Below, in pieces: positions 52,225 through 61,070 of a DNA stretch of 64,000 nucleotides. The position numbers and the translations under genes were made by a program. This stretch comes from Bradyrhizobium sp. 190. GTDB taxonomy: Bacteria > Pseudomonadota > Alphaproteobacteria > Rhizobiales > Xanthobacteraceae. Where the stretch lies: contig NZ_JADPJL010000023.1 in NCBI RefSeq assembly GCF_023073415.1, forward strand, positions 1-64,000. The letters are read 5' to 3'. How positions within the stretch are numbered: the first letter of the stretch is position 1; the number at the start of each line of letters is the position of its first letter. Below the pieces are notes generated by a model, which was given only the letters and a program-made list of their open reading frames with translations, was not told where the DNA came from and made no database searches.

Positions 52225-53427
52225 ATGGCTGACCTGATCAATCCCGCGCCGCGGGACATTCCCACCTCCAACACCCTGCCGATCGCGGTCCTTTCCGTTC
52301 TGCTCGCGATGGGAACGCTGGCGACCAACATCTTGCTGCCGTCTCTGCCGCACATTGCGATCTCATTGAATGTCACGAGTGCGGCGGTCACGTCCGCCAT
52401 CACCGTCTTTCTTGCGGTGTTCGGATTGGGCCAGCTCCTGGTCGGACCGCTTTCGGATCGCTACGGAAGACGTTGGCCGGTCCTGATCGGATTTGCCGTG
52501 TTCTTCGCGGGCAGCGTCTGGTGCGGTCTGGCAACCGACCTGCCTAATCTCCTTGTCGGCCGCGTCGTGCAGGCAACAGGTGCTTGCGCGACGGCAGTGC
52601 TGTCTCGCGCCATCGCCCGCGACATGTTCAGCGGCGCAGCGCTGGCACGCGCGATGGCGCTCATCATGATCGTGATGACCGCTGCTGCCGGGTTCTCGCC
52701 GCTGCTTGGCGGCGCCCTCGACCACAGCCTGGGCTGGCGCGCCGAATTCGCGCTGGTCGCGGCCTTTGCTGCCGTCAGCGCCGTTGCCTACGGCATCGTT
52801 CTCGGCGAAACCCACAATTCGATCCGCACGCCGCTCAACCCAGTTGCCATCGGCAGGACCTATGCCGGCTTGATTGGCGACCGTCGCTTCGCTATCCCCG
52901 CGACCACCTCGAGCCTCATCATAGGGGGCATGTTCTCAATGTTTTCCGCTGCACCGCGCCTATTCATCGAAGCGCTGCACTTCACGCCGATCCAGCTCGG
53001 CCTCTTCTTCGCCGGAACCGTCTTCATCGTATCCGCCGCGAGTATGCTTGCAACAAGATTGGCACCACGCTACGGGCTCGATGGCCCGATCCGGGCAGGT
53101 TTGTGCGCGACGGCCGCCAGCAGCCTTGCGATCCTGCTCATCTCGATGATCAGCCCGACTTTCCTGCCGTTTCTGGGCGCGATGTGCGTTTTTCTTCTCG
53201 GCATGGGTGTTGTCATTCCACTGGCCACTGCGCGGGCGCTTTCTCCATTCGGGGAGAAGGCCGGCGCCGCCTCGGCGCTGCTGGGTTTCTTGCAGATGAT
53301 GATCGCCGCGATCGGCGTATGGCTTGCTGCCACAGTGTCACATGAAGCAATGTTGGCGCTCGGCGTCGTGATGAGCGCGTTTTCCCTGCTGGCTCTTGGC
53401 CTGTACGCGCGGGGCCCAGGATCTTGA
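52225..53427 (+). CDS. Bcr/CflA-type MFS multidrug transporter
   Basis: A 400-residue MFS carrier of the 12-segment drug:H+ antiporter type. TM1 ends in NILLPSLPHIA (the N.Y.P-like Bcr/CflA motif), loop 2-3 has GPLSDRYGRRWP, TM4 has the GRVVQATGACATAVLSRAIARD signature and TM5 the antiporter region SPLLGGALDHSLGWR. AAGGA is six bases ahead of the ATG. The gene sits alone between two MITE-like copies, so it may have moved or spread as a unit. Confidence 0.92.
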   Translation: MADLINPAPRDIPTSNTLPIAVLSVLLAMGTLATNILLPSLPHIAISLNVTSAAVTSAITVFLAVFGLGQLLVGPLSDRYGRRWPVLIGFAVFFAGSVWCGLATDLPNLLVGRVVQATGACATAVLSRAIARDMFSGAALARAMALIMIVMTAAAGFSPLLGGALDHSLGWRAEFALVAAFAAVSAVAYGIVLGETHNSIRTPLNPVAIGRTYAGLIGDRRFAIPATTSSLIIGGMFSMFSAAPRLFIEALHFTPIQLGLFFAGTVFIVSAASMLATRLAPRYGLDGPIRAGLCATAASSLAILLISMISPTFLPFLGAMCVFLLGMGVVIPLATARALSPFGEKAGAASALLGFLQMMIAAIGVWLAATVSHEAMLALGVVMSAFSLLALGLYARGPGS

Positions 53428-53537
53428 TTGGCGCATGACACTCCGCGCGCGTTTCTGTTCAGTCGCTCGTCAGCTTTGCGAAGTCCGGCTTACGCCGTCG
53501 GGCAAACGCGGCAAGGATTCGCCAGTCTGACAATTGG

Positions 53538-53627
53538 ATTACGTGACAGTGCACTCAATCGATCCGCCACCCTCTTCACGGATCGAACAATAGTCACAAC
53601 GACAGTTAAGTGCACTGTCACCGTAAT
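53538..53627. mobile_element. MITE-like element, copy 2
   Basis: A direct repeat of 52088-52178: the left end lacks one G (ATTACGTGACAGTGCACT) and a few internal bases differ, while the right end AGTGCACTGTCACCGTAAT is identical. It lies 110 bases after the MFS stop. Confidence 0.75.
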
Positions 53628-53706
53628 ATCTGTCCTGTCCTTCTAGGTTTCTTACGAGTTACGTCGTGTGAGGAGAGTTTCGGCCTTTGTCCCTAAGCAA
53701 AGGCTG

Positions 53707-53759
53707 AAGCGGCGAAGCGATCCAGAATCTGCCCAGCCCCCTGGGTTGCTTCGCTGCCT
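53707..53759. repeat. Short inverted repeat upstream of RND gene
   Basis: Arms AAGCGGCGAAGCGATCCAG and CTGGGTTGCTTCGCTGCCT are reverse complements at most positions around a 15-base spacer. This is another common Bradyrhizobium palindrome type and lies in the leader region of the orphan RND gene. Confidence 0.75.
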
Positions 53760-53824
53760 CGCGACGACGGTTTGAACAGAGCGGCTGTCGTTTTTTGTAA
53801 CTGGATCGTCTTTCGGAGAGAGCG

Positions 53825-56800
53825 ATGAAGCGCTTCAACCTTTCGGCCTGGGCCGTCAGCCATCCGACGCTGGTCCTGTTCCTGATGCTGATGCTCGGCG
53901 TCGCCGGCTTCTTCTCCTATGAGAAGCTCGGCCGGGCCGAGGATCCATTCTTCACGGTGAAGGTGGTCAACGTCTCCGTGCTGTGGCCGGGCGCGACCGC
54001 GCAGGAGATGCAGGCCCAGGTCGCGGATCCCATCGAGAAGAAGATCCAGGAGCTGCCCTATTTCGAGAAGGTGCAGACCTATTCCAAGCCCGGCTTCGCC
54101 GCGCTCCAGGTGACCTTCCGCGACGATACGCCGCCGAAGGACGTGCCCCATCTCTTCTATCTGCTGCGCAAGAAGGTGATCGACGTACAGGGCCAGCTGC
54201 CGTCGGGCATCCTCGGGCCAGTCGTCAATGACGAGTTCTCCGACGTCGACTCCATCCTCTACATGATGACCGGCGACGGCGCCGACTACGCCCAGCTCAA
54301 GAAGGTCTCGGAGGGTTTTCGCCAGCGCCTGCTGAAGGTCACCGGCGTCACCAAGGTCAATCTTTACGGCACCCAGGACGAGCGCATCTTCGTCGAATTT
54401 TCCCACGCGAAGCTGGCAACACTTGGCATTACGCCGCAGGCGCTGTTCGATTCGCTCGCCAAGCAGAACAACGTGGTGCCGGCCGGCACGGTGGAGACCT
54501 CCTCGCAGCGCGTGCCGCTGCGCGTCACCGGCGCGCTCGACGGCGTCAAGGCCGTCGCCGAGACGCCGGTCGAAAGCAACGGCCGGGTATTTCGCTTGGG
54601 CGATATCGCCACTGTCACCCGCGGTTTCGTCGATCCGCCGACCTTCGTGGCGCGGCAGGAAGGCAAGCCCGCGCTCGGTATCGGCGTGGTCACCGCCAAG
54701 GGCGCCAACATCCTGGAGCTCGGCAAGGAGGTCGAGAACGCCACCAATGAATTCATGAAGGCGGTGCCGCAGGGCATCCAGGTCGAGCAGATCGCCGATC
54801 AGCCCAAGGTGGTCGAGCGCGCCGTTGGCGAGTTCGTACACTCCTTCATCGAGGCGCTGGCGATCGTGCTGTTTGTCAGCTTCGTCGCACTGGGTTGGCG
54901 CACCGGCATCGTGGTGGCGCTGTCGGTGCCGTTGGTGCTGGCGATCGTGTTCATCGTGATGAATGCGATGTCGATCGACCTGCATCGGATTACGCTCGGC
55001 GCCCTGATCATCGCGCTCGGGCTGTTGGTCGACGACGCCATCATCGCGGTGGAAATGATGGTGGTGAAAATGGAACAGGGCTGGGACCGCATGCGCGCGG
55101 CGGCCTTTGCCTGGGAATCAACCGCGTTTCCGATGCTCACGGGAACGCTGGTCACGGCCGTTGGCTTCCTCCCCATCGGCTTTGCCAATTCGGCAGTCGG
55201 CGAATACGCCGGCGGCATTTTCTGGATCGTGGCGATCGCGCTGGTGGCGTCATGGTTCGTCGCGGTGATCTTCACGCCCTATATCGGCGTCAAGCTGCTG
55301 CCTAACATCACCGTGCATCACAACCACGATCCGCATGCGGTGTACGAAACCCGTCTCTATCGGATCCTGCGCAGCATGATCCAGTGGTGCGTCGACCATC
55401 GGGTCAAGGTGGTGCTGGCGACGGTGGCCGTGTTCGCGCTCTCCATCGTTGGTTTCGGTCAGGTGCAGCAGCAGTTCTTCCCGCTGTCGGAGCGGCCGGA
55501 ACTGTTCCTGCAGCTGCGGCTGCCCGAGGGCACCGCGTTCAACGTCACCGAAAAATCCGTGAAAACCGCCGAAGGGCTGCTGAAGGACGACAAGGACATT
55601 GCGACCTACACGTCCTATGTCGGTCAGGGCTCGCCGCGGTTCTGGCTCGGGCTCAACCCGCAGCTGCCCAACGAGGCCTTCGCCGAAATCGTCATCGTCT
55701 CCAAGGACGTCGACGCGCGCGAGCGGATCAAGGCCCGCCTGGAGAAGGCGGTGGGCGAGGGTGTGTTGTCGGAAGCGCGCGTGCGCATCGACCGTTTCAA
55801 CTTCGGTCCGCCGGTCGGCTTTCCCGTTCAGTTCCGCGTCATCGGGCCCGATCCCAACGAGGTGCGCGACATCGCCTACAGAGTGCGCGACGTCGTCAGG
55901 GAGAATCCCAACGTCATAGATCCGCAGCTCGACTGGAACGAGCAGTCGCCCTACCTCAAGCTGGCGGTCGACCAGGATCGCGCCCGCGCGCTTGGCCTGA
56001 CCCCGCAGGACGTGTCGCAGGCGCTGGCGATGCTGATTTCGGGCGCGCAGGTGACGACGATCCGCGACGGTATCGAGAAGGTCGGCGTGGTAGCCCGCGC
56101 GGTGCCGTCCGAACGGCTCGATCTCGGCCGGGTCGGCGATCTCACGGTGACCTCGCGCAACGGCGTCGCGGTGCCGTTGACGCAGATCGCGAAGATCGAA
56201 TACTCCCATGAGGAGCCGATCATCTGGCGGCGCAACCGCGACATGGCGATCACGGTGCGCGGCGACGTCGTCGACGGCGTGCAGGCGCCTGATGTCACCA
56301 GCCAGATCTCGCCAAAACTGCAGGAGATCCGCGACAGCCTGCCGGCGGCCTACCGGATCGAGGCGGGCGGCGCGTTCGAGGAATCCGCCAAGGGCAATGC
56401 CTCCATCTTCGTGCTGTTTCCGCTGATGGTGCTGGTGATGCTGACCCTGCTGATGATCCAGCTGCAAAGCTTCTCGCGGCTGATCCTGGTGTTCCTCACC
56501 GCACCGCTCGGCATCGTGGGTGCTTCCCTCGGCCTCAACGTCGCCAACGCCCCGTTCGGTTTCGTGGCACTGCTCGGCCTGATCGCGCTCGCCGGCATGA
56601 TCATGCGCAACACGGTCATCCTGGTCGATCAGATCGAGACCGATGTTTCGCACGGCCTCACCAGGCGCGCGGCGATCGTTGAGGCAACCGTCCGCCGCGC
56701 CCGTCCGGTGGTGCTGACTGCGCTCGCCGCCATCCTCGCCATGATCCCGCTGTCCCGCTCGGCCTTCTGGGGCCCGATGGCGATCACCATCATGGGCGGC

Positions 56801-56962
56801 TTGTTCGTCGCGACCTTCCTGACGCTCTTGTACCTGCCCGGCCTCTACGCCCTCTGGTTCCGGAAGAGCCTGGATGAGGCCGGCACTCCCGAGCAGCCTG
56901 CCGCGCAGCAGCATGGGAGCGATGACCCCCACGCAATTCCGCTTGCTGAGAAGCAACGCTGA
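53825..56962 (+). CDS. RND efflux permease without adjacent adaptor
   Basis: A 1045-residue RND transporter with FNLSAWAVSHPTLVLFLMLML, LGRAEDPFFTVKVV, transmembrane-4 aspartates in LGLLVDDAIIAVEMMVV and GMIMRNTVILVDQIETDV in the second half. It is the same subfamily as the permease at 44136. Genes of this type normally follow one or two adaptor genes; here the upstream neighbours are a MITE-like element and a palindromic repeat, so the adaptor was probably lost. GGAGAGAG precedes the ATG by five bases. Confidence 0.95.
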   Translation: MKRFNLSAWAVSHPTLVLFLMLMLGVAGFFSYEKLGRAEDPFFTVKVVNVSVLWPGATAQEMQAQVADPIEKKIQELPYFEKVQTYSKPGFAALQVTFRDDTPPKDVPHLFYLLRKKVIDVQGQLPSGILGPVVNDEFSDVDSILYMMTGDGADYAQLKKVSEGFRQRLLKVTGVTKVNLYGTQDERIFVEFSHAKLATLGITPQALFDSLAKQNNVVPAGTVETSSQRVPLRVTGALDGVKAVAETPVESNGRVFRLGDIATVTRGFVDPPTFVARQEGKPALGIGVVTAKGANILELGKEVENATNEFMKAVPQGIQVEQIADQPKVVERAVGEFVHSFIEALAIVLFVSFVALGWRTGIVVALSVPLVLAIVFIVMNAMSIDLHRITLGALIIALGLLVDDAIIAVEMMVVKMEQGWDRMRAAAFAWESTAFPMLTGTLVTAVGFLPIGFANSAVGEYAGGIFWIVAIALVASWFVAVIFTPYIGVKLLPNITVHHNHDPHAVYETRLYRILRSMIQWCVDHRVKVVLATVAVFALSIVGFGQVQQQFFPLSERPELFLQLRLPEGTAFNVTEKSVKTAEGLLKDDKDIATYTSYVGQGSPRFWLGLNPQLPNEAFAEIVIVSKDVDARERIKARLEKAVGEGVLSEARVRIDRFNFGPPVGFPVQFRVIGPDPNEVRDIAYRVRDVVRENPNVIDPQLDWNEQSPYLKLAVDQDRARALGLTPQDVSQALAMLISGAQVTTIRDGIEKVGVVARAVPSERLDLGRVGDLTVTSRNGVAVPLTQIAKIEYSHEEPIIWRRNRDMAITVRGDVVDGVQAPDVTSQISPKLQEIRDSLPAAYRIEAGGAFEESAKGNASIFVLFPLMVLVMLTLLMIQLQSFSRLILVFLTAPLGIVGASLGLNVANAPFGFVALLGLIALAGMIMRNTVILVDQIETDVSHGLTRRAAIVEATVRRARPVVLTALAAILAMIPLSRSAFWGPMAITIMGGLFVATFLTLLYLPGLYALWFRKSLDEAGTPEQPAAQQHGSDDPHAIPLAEKQR

Positions 56963-57131
56963 TTGACGAGTCCTGACAGATGACACTGATTGCGGAACAT
57001 ATCGAAGGCGATACCCGGGATCGTTCCTTGTCCGTCGGCGGTGCGACGCAGAACGTCATCGGCATGGGCAGGACACTGGACTTCTGCTTGGTCCACATCG
57101 TCGTCGACAGTCCGATCCCGAGCCGGTCGCG

Positions 57132-57404
57132 CTACGCCGCGAAACTGCGCCTATGCGAACCCATCTCCTGAGATTGTTGCGCTATGTAAACGAGCAGTTG
57201 GCTTGCTCCAGCAAGCCGGTTGTGAGGTATTCGCCGCATGCTCATGATTGAGTTCTTCCAATCCGACCTGAAGATTGATTGTGGGGCAATTGTAAAGCCG
57301 AGCCCCCGGCCCACTCGCTCCAAAATTTGAGGTGCGGAATCAATTTCGAGCTCAACATGAAGTTGAAAGTCAACGTCGAGAGCCATGCGGTTAACGAGTT
57401 GCAA
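57132..57404 (-). pseudogene. LysR-type regulator fragment
   Basis: The minus-strand frame reads NRMALDVDFQLHVELEIDSA and PQILERVGRGLGFTIAPQSI then MRRIP, which is the substrate-binding domain pattern of LysR regulators (EI.S...L..V..GLG.T..P). Only about 60 residues match; there is no DNA-binding domain, and the C-terminal end drifts into unrelated sequence. It is a remnant. The plus-strand stretch 56963-57131 holds nothing I recognise. Confidence 0.6.
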
Positions 57405-57653
57405 GCAATCACTGCATCTTTCAGAGCATCAGCCGCGGTTTGAACACTTGTTGCGGTTTCCCCAAGCTCAAACGCGCACTTGGCGTCAATCTTGTCTTCG
57501 TGAGCATGCATGCAGTAAATGATACGACCTTCGCCGGACGTTACCGTTCCGCAATATTTCTTCACGTCCTCGGCACAGGCGCTCTCAAGTTTGGTAACCT
57601 TTGCCGTCAACGGCCGGAACGGCCAACACCGGCGCAATGAGATGTCTTACCAT
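57405..57653 (-). pseudogene. Cys-rich repeat exported protein, frameshifted
   Basis: An ATG ending at 57653 starts a signal-peptide-like stretch (MVRHLIAPVLAVPAV) that stops after a frameshift. The neighbouring frame continues with KVTKLESACAEDVKKYCGTV...GRIIYCMHAHEDKIDAKC...DAVIAC, the Cys-rich (GLG1-like) repeat of small exported alphaproteobacterial proteins. One frameshift near 57605 would join signal and domain. The 3' end then runs out of frame into the LysR remnant. Confidence 0.55.
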
Positions 57654-57979
57654 TGACTGGATTTTTCGCTTTCTGAAATTTCTTCGCTGGCGGCGCGAGC
57701 ATTCTATCAGGTATGGACGTGCGCAGTTCAGTAGACGTCAGAATTTGTAACCTATTCGAGCAGTAACCTGATTGAATTGAATCTTGATTATTCGCTTTCG
57801 GCAATTCGAGTGCAAATCGCATCGAAGTATTTTCTTATGCGCCGCTCTGGGAATAGCCGGGAACAAAAAATTCCTCTAGTGTCCATCGCGCAAACGGCGA
57901 GGATCTGCTTTCCGGCAATCCGACGCGCAGGGAAGTGGCGACAATTTATTAAATTGTAACATTTTTAGCGGGGGTTGAG
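57654..57979. other. AT-richer intergenic region
   Basis: Noticeably more A/T than its surroundings (for example GAAGTATTTTCTTATGCG and TTTATTAAATTGTAACATTTTT). No gene is seen. It should contain the promoter of the sulfatase gene. Confidence 0.5.
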
Positions 57980-60511
57980 ATGTCGAAGGGTTTGGCTACT
58001 GTCTCACTTTGCTTCCTTGTTAGCTGCGCGGCAATGTCCGCGGTCACGATGTCCGCTGCCTTGGCAGAACAGCAAAATGCAAGTGCGCCGGGCTTACCCA
58101 GCGCCACCTCGACCATTAGCGGAAAGCAACTCCCGGCTCCCGATCCGAAGTTCGGCGGCGTGATAAAGGACAGCGCCCTGCAGTCGAGGCCTTGGTGGCC
58201 GCCGCGTATCGTGCCGCCCAAAGGCGCGCCAAACGTGCTGCTGATCATCACGGATGATGCGGGTTTTGCCGTGCCCAGCACCTTCGGCGGCGTCATCCCG
58301 ACACCAGCAATGGATCGCATCGCGAAGGAGGGCCTGCGCTATAACCGCGTCTTCTCTACCGCGCTATGTTCACCGACGCGCGCGGCGCTGATTACCGGGC
58401 GCAACCACCATTCGGCGGGCTTCGGTGTGATTTCGGAGCAGTCGACCGGCTTCCCCGGCTATAACAGCATTATCGCCAAGGATAAGGCAACGATTGGACG
58501 CATACTGCTCGACAACGGCTACGCAACGTCATGGTTCGGCAAGGACCACAACACGCCGGCCTTCGCAGCCAGCCAGGTCGGGCCCTTTGATCAGTGGCCG
58601 ACCGGCATGGGCTTCGAGTACTTCTACGGCTTTGTCGGCGGCGACGCCAACCAGTGGGAGCCGAACCTTTTCCGCAACACGACGCAAATTTATCCCTTCC
58701 TGGGCAAGCAGTCGGGGACGTGGAATCTGGTCACCGCGATGGCGGACGACGCCATCGACTGGACGACGCGGATGCATCAGACCGATCCGAGCAAGCCGAT
58801 CTTCATCAAATACGCGCCTGGCGCCACGCACGCGCCGCATCACCCGACGAAGGAGTGGGTAGACAAGATCAGCAAGATGAAGTTGTTCGACGAGGGCTGG
58901 AATAAGGTGCGGGAGCGGATCTTCGAAAACCAGAAGCGGCTCGGCGTGATCCCGAAGGACACCAAGCTGTCGCCATGGCCAAAGGACGTTTTGAAGGAAT
59001 GGGACCAACTGACCGCGGACGAGAAGAAGCTCTACATCCGCCAGGTCGAGGTCTTCGCGGCCTATGCAGCCTACAGCGACCACGAGATCGGGCGCGTGAT
59101 TCAGGCCCTCGAGGACCTAGGCAAGCTCGACAACACACTGATCATCTATATCAACGGCGACAACGGCACCAGCGCTGAAGGCGGCCCGCTCGGCACGCCG
59201 AATGAAGTGGCCTTCTTCAACGGCGTGTCTGTCCCAGTCGATGTCCAACTTGCGAAGTTCTACGACGTGTGGGGTACCGAGCAAACATACAACCACATGT
59301 CGGCCGGCTGGTCGTGGGCTTTCGACGCGCCGTTCTCCTGGTTCAAGCAGAACGCCTCGCAGCTTGGCGGCATTAACCAGAACATGGTGGTGTCCTGGCC
59401 GGCGCGGATCAAGGACAAGGGCGGCCTGCGCGAGCAGTTCGTCCATGTGATCGATGTGTTGCCCACGGTCCTCGAAGCCTCGGGCATTCGTGCGCCAGAG
59501 ATGGTGGACGGTATCAAGCAGGCGCCGATCGAGGGCACCAGCTTTGCCTACACTTTCGAGGCAAGCAATGCGAAGACGCCGACCCGGCACAAGACACAGT
59601 ACTTCGAGATGATGGGCCAGTGGGCGTTGTATAACGACGGCTGGTTCCTCAGCACGAAGGTCGATCGCGCACCTTGGGAGGCCTTTGGACCGGCCAACCC
59701 CGATCCGCTGAACAACCAGACACTTCAGCTCTTCAACCTGAAGGAGGATTTCAGCCAAACCGAGGATCTTGCGGCCAAGAACCCCCAGAAGGTCAAGGAG
59801 ATGAAGCAGATGTTCATCGCCGAGGCCAAGAAGTACCAGGTCTTTCCGATGGATGCATCGGTAGCAGCACGAGTGATCGCGCCGCGCCCGAACATCACCG
59901 CCGGGCGTTCGGAGTTCGTCTACACGCGGCCAATGACCGGATTGCCGCAGGGCGACTCGCCGCTGCTGCTGAATACCTCCTACACGATCACCGCGGATAT
60001 CGAGGTGCCAGCCGGCGGCGCCGAGGGCGTTATCCTGACTTCGGGTGGGCGCTTTGCCGGCTATGGCTTCTATTTGCTGCAGGGCAAGCCGGTGTTCCTA
60101 TGGAACATGATTGACCTTGAACGGATCAGGTGGGAAGGCGCGGAGGCGCTGCCGCCGGGCCGCCAGACGGTCGAATTTGACTTCAAGTACGAGGGCATCG
60201 GCGTCGGTACGCTTCAGTACAACAACTTCAGCGGCCTCGCCCAGCCTGGCACCGGCACGCTGAAGGTGGACGGTAAGGAGGTCGTCACGAAGCGGATGCC
60301 GAAGACGCTGCCGATGATTCTGCAGTGGGACGAGAGCTTTGATGTTGGCTCTGACACGCTGACCGGCGTCAACGACGCAGACTACAAGCCACCGTTCCCG
60401 CTGACCGCCAAGCTCCACAAGCTGACGATCAAGGTGGACCGCCCGCAACTGTCGCCCGCAGACATCAAAAGGCTCGAGGCGGCGATGAATGAAAAGGCGA
60501 AGAGAGACTGA
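57980..60511 (+). CDS. Exported arylsulfatase with C-terminal accessory domain
   Basis: An 843-residue type I sulfatase with a signal peptide cut near residue 29 (MSAALA-EQ). Metal aspartates are in LLIITDDAGF (92-93) and the formylglycine site is Cys130 in LCSPTRAALITGR, the CxPxR motif; further active-site residues follow in FGKDHNT and INGDNGTS. After about residue 640 a beta-rich domain (YTITADIEVPAGGAEGVILT) resembles a concanavalin-like module. It hydrolyses sulfate esters in the periplasm. It needs Cys-to-formylglycine conversion, probably by the enzyme encoded at 61071. Confidence 0.93.
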   Translation: MSKGLATVSLCFLVSCAAMSAVTMSAALAEQQNASAPGLPSATSTISGKQLPAPDPKFGGVIKDSALQSRPWWPPRIVPPKGAPNVLLIITDDAGFAVPSTFGGVIPTPAMDRIAKEGLRYNRVFSTALCSPTRAALITGRNHHSAGFGVISEQSTGFPGYNSIIAKDKATIGRILLDNGYATSWFGKDHNTPAFAASQVGPFDQWPTGMGFEYFYGFVGGDANQWEPNLFRNTTQIYPFLGKQSGTWNLVTAMADDAIDWTTRMHQTDPSKPIFIKYAPGATHAPHHPTKEWVDKISKMKLFDEGWNKVRERIFENQKRLGVIPKDTKLSPWPKDVLKEWDQLTADEKKLYIRQVEVFAAYAAYSDHEIGRVIQALEDLGKLDNTLIIYINGDNGTSAEGGPLGTPNEVAFFNGVSVPVDVQLAKFYDVWGTEQTYNHMSAGWSWAFDAPFSWFKQNASQLGGINQNMVVSWPARIKDKGGLREQFVHVIDVLPTVLEASGIRAPEMVDGIKQAPIEGTSFAYTFEASNAKTPTRHKTQYFEMMGQWALYNDGWFLSTKVDRAPWEAFGPANPDPLNNQTLQLFNLKEDFSQTEDLAAKNPQKVKEMKQMFIAEAKKYQVFPMDASVAARVIAPRPNITAGRSEFVYTRPMTGLPQGDSPLLLNTSYTITADIEVPAGGAEGVILTSGGRFAGYGFYLLQGKPVFLWNMIDLERIRWEGAEALPPGRQTVEFDFKYEGIGVGTLQYNNFSGLAQPGTGTLKVDGKEVVTKRMPKTLPMILQWDESFDVGSDTLTGVNDADYKPPFPLTAKLHKLTIKVDRPQLSPADIKRLEAAMNEKAKRD

Positions 60512-60532
60512 TCCAGCCCCGAACGTGAAACT

Positions 60533-60563
60533 GCGCGGACCGTAGTTTGCCTACGGTCCGCGC
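60533..60563 (+). terminator. Hairpin after the sulfatase gene
   Basis: GCGCGGACCGTAG-TTTGC-CTACGGTCCGCGC: a perfect 13-bp GC-rich stem, 5-base loop, 22 bases after the sulfatase stop. No T-run follows, so it may act as a transcript-stabilising or weak termination structure before the small exported gene. Confidence 0.55.
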
Positions 60564-60600
60564 GTCTAATCGCACTGAGTCCAATCAGGCACCGTATTAA

Positions 60601-60954
60601 ATGACCAATTTTCATGTGTCGAAACTTCGAGTAGCATCTGCTTTGATTGTTGGTGCTTTTCTTGGCTTGAACTCAACCGGTGCGCATGCAGGCCCTTGTA
60701 CCGCTGCTATTGCACAATTCGAAAAAGCTATTCGCGAATCTGCAGGAAATCCGATGGCAGGATTAACGGCGCAACAGTCGATAGCGGCGCAACTGGACCG
60801 TCAGCCAACGGAAGCTTCCACAAAACGGGAAGAGGGGCGTCTGAAATCGAAATTCGCCGCGACTATGGCCCGCGCTAAACGGCTTGACGCCAAAGGTGAC
60901 CGAACAGGCTGTACCGCGGCTCTTAACGAAGCCAAACGGATGTATATCCTGTGA
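60601..60954 (+). CDS. Small exported protein of unknown function
   Basis: A 117-residue product: signal peptide ending STGAHA-GP, then a helical domain (AAIAQFEKAIRESAGNP, QSIAAQLDRQPT, AKRLDAKGDRTGCTAALNEAKR) with two cysteines. It resembles small periplasmic proteins found in Bradyrhizobium but has no named function. Lying between a sulfatase gene and its maturase suggests, without proof, a part in the same process. Confidence 0.75.
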   Translation: MTNFHVSKLRVASALIVGAFLGLNSTGAHAGPCTAAIAQFEKAIRESAGNPMAGLTAQQSIAAQLDRQPTEASTKREEGRLKSKFAATMARAKRLDAKGDRTGCTAALNEAKRMYIL

Positions 60955-61070
60955 TCTAACGGTGCCCGATTTGCATAGAGCGCGGAACTGATCGGCATGA
61001 GCGGAATCTCGGTCGCGAACACCTGCATGGGACACTGCGCGCATCCGGTCGCTACACAGGAGAACTGCTT

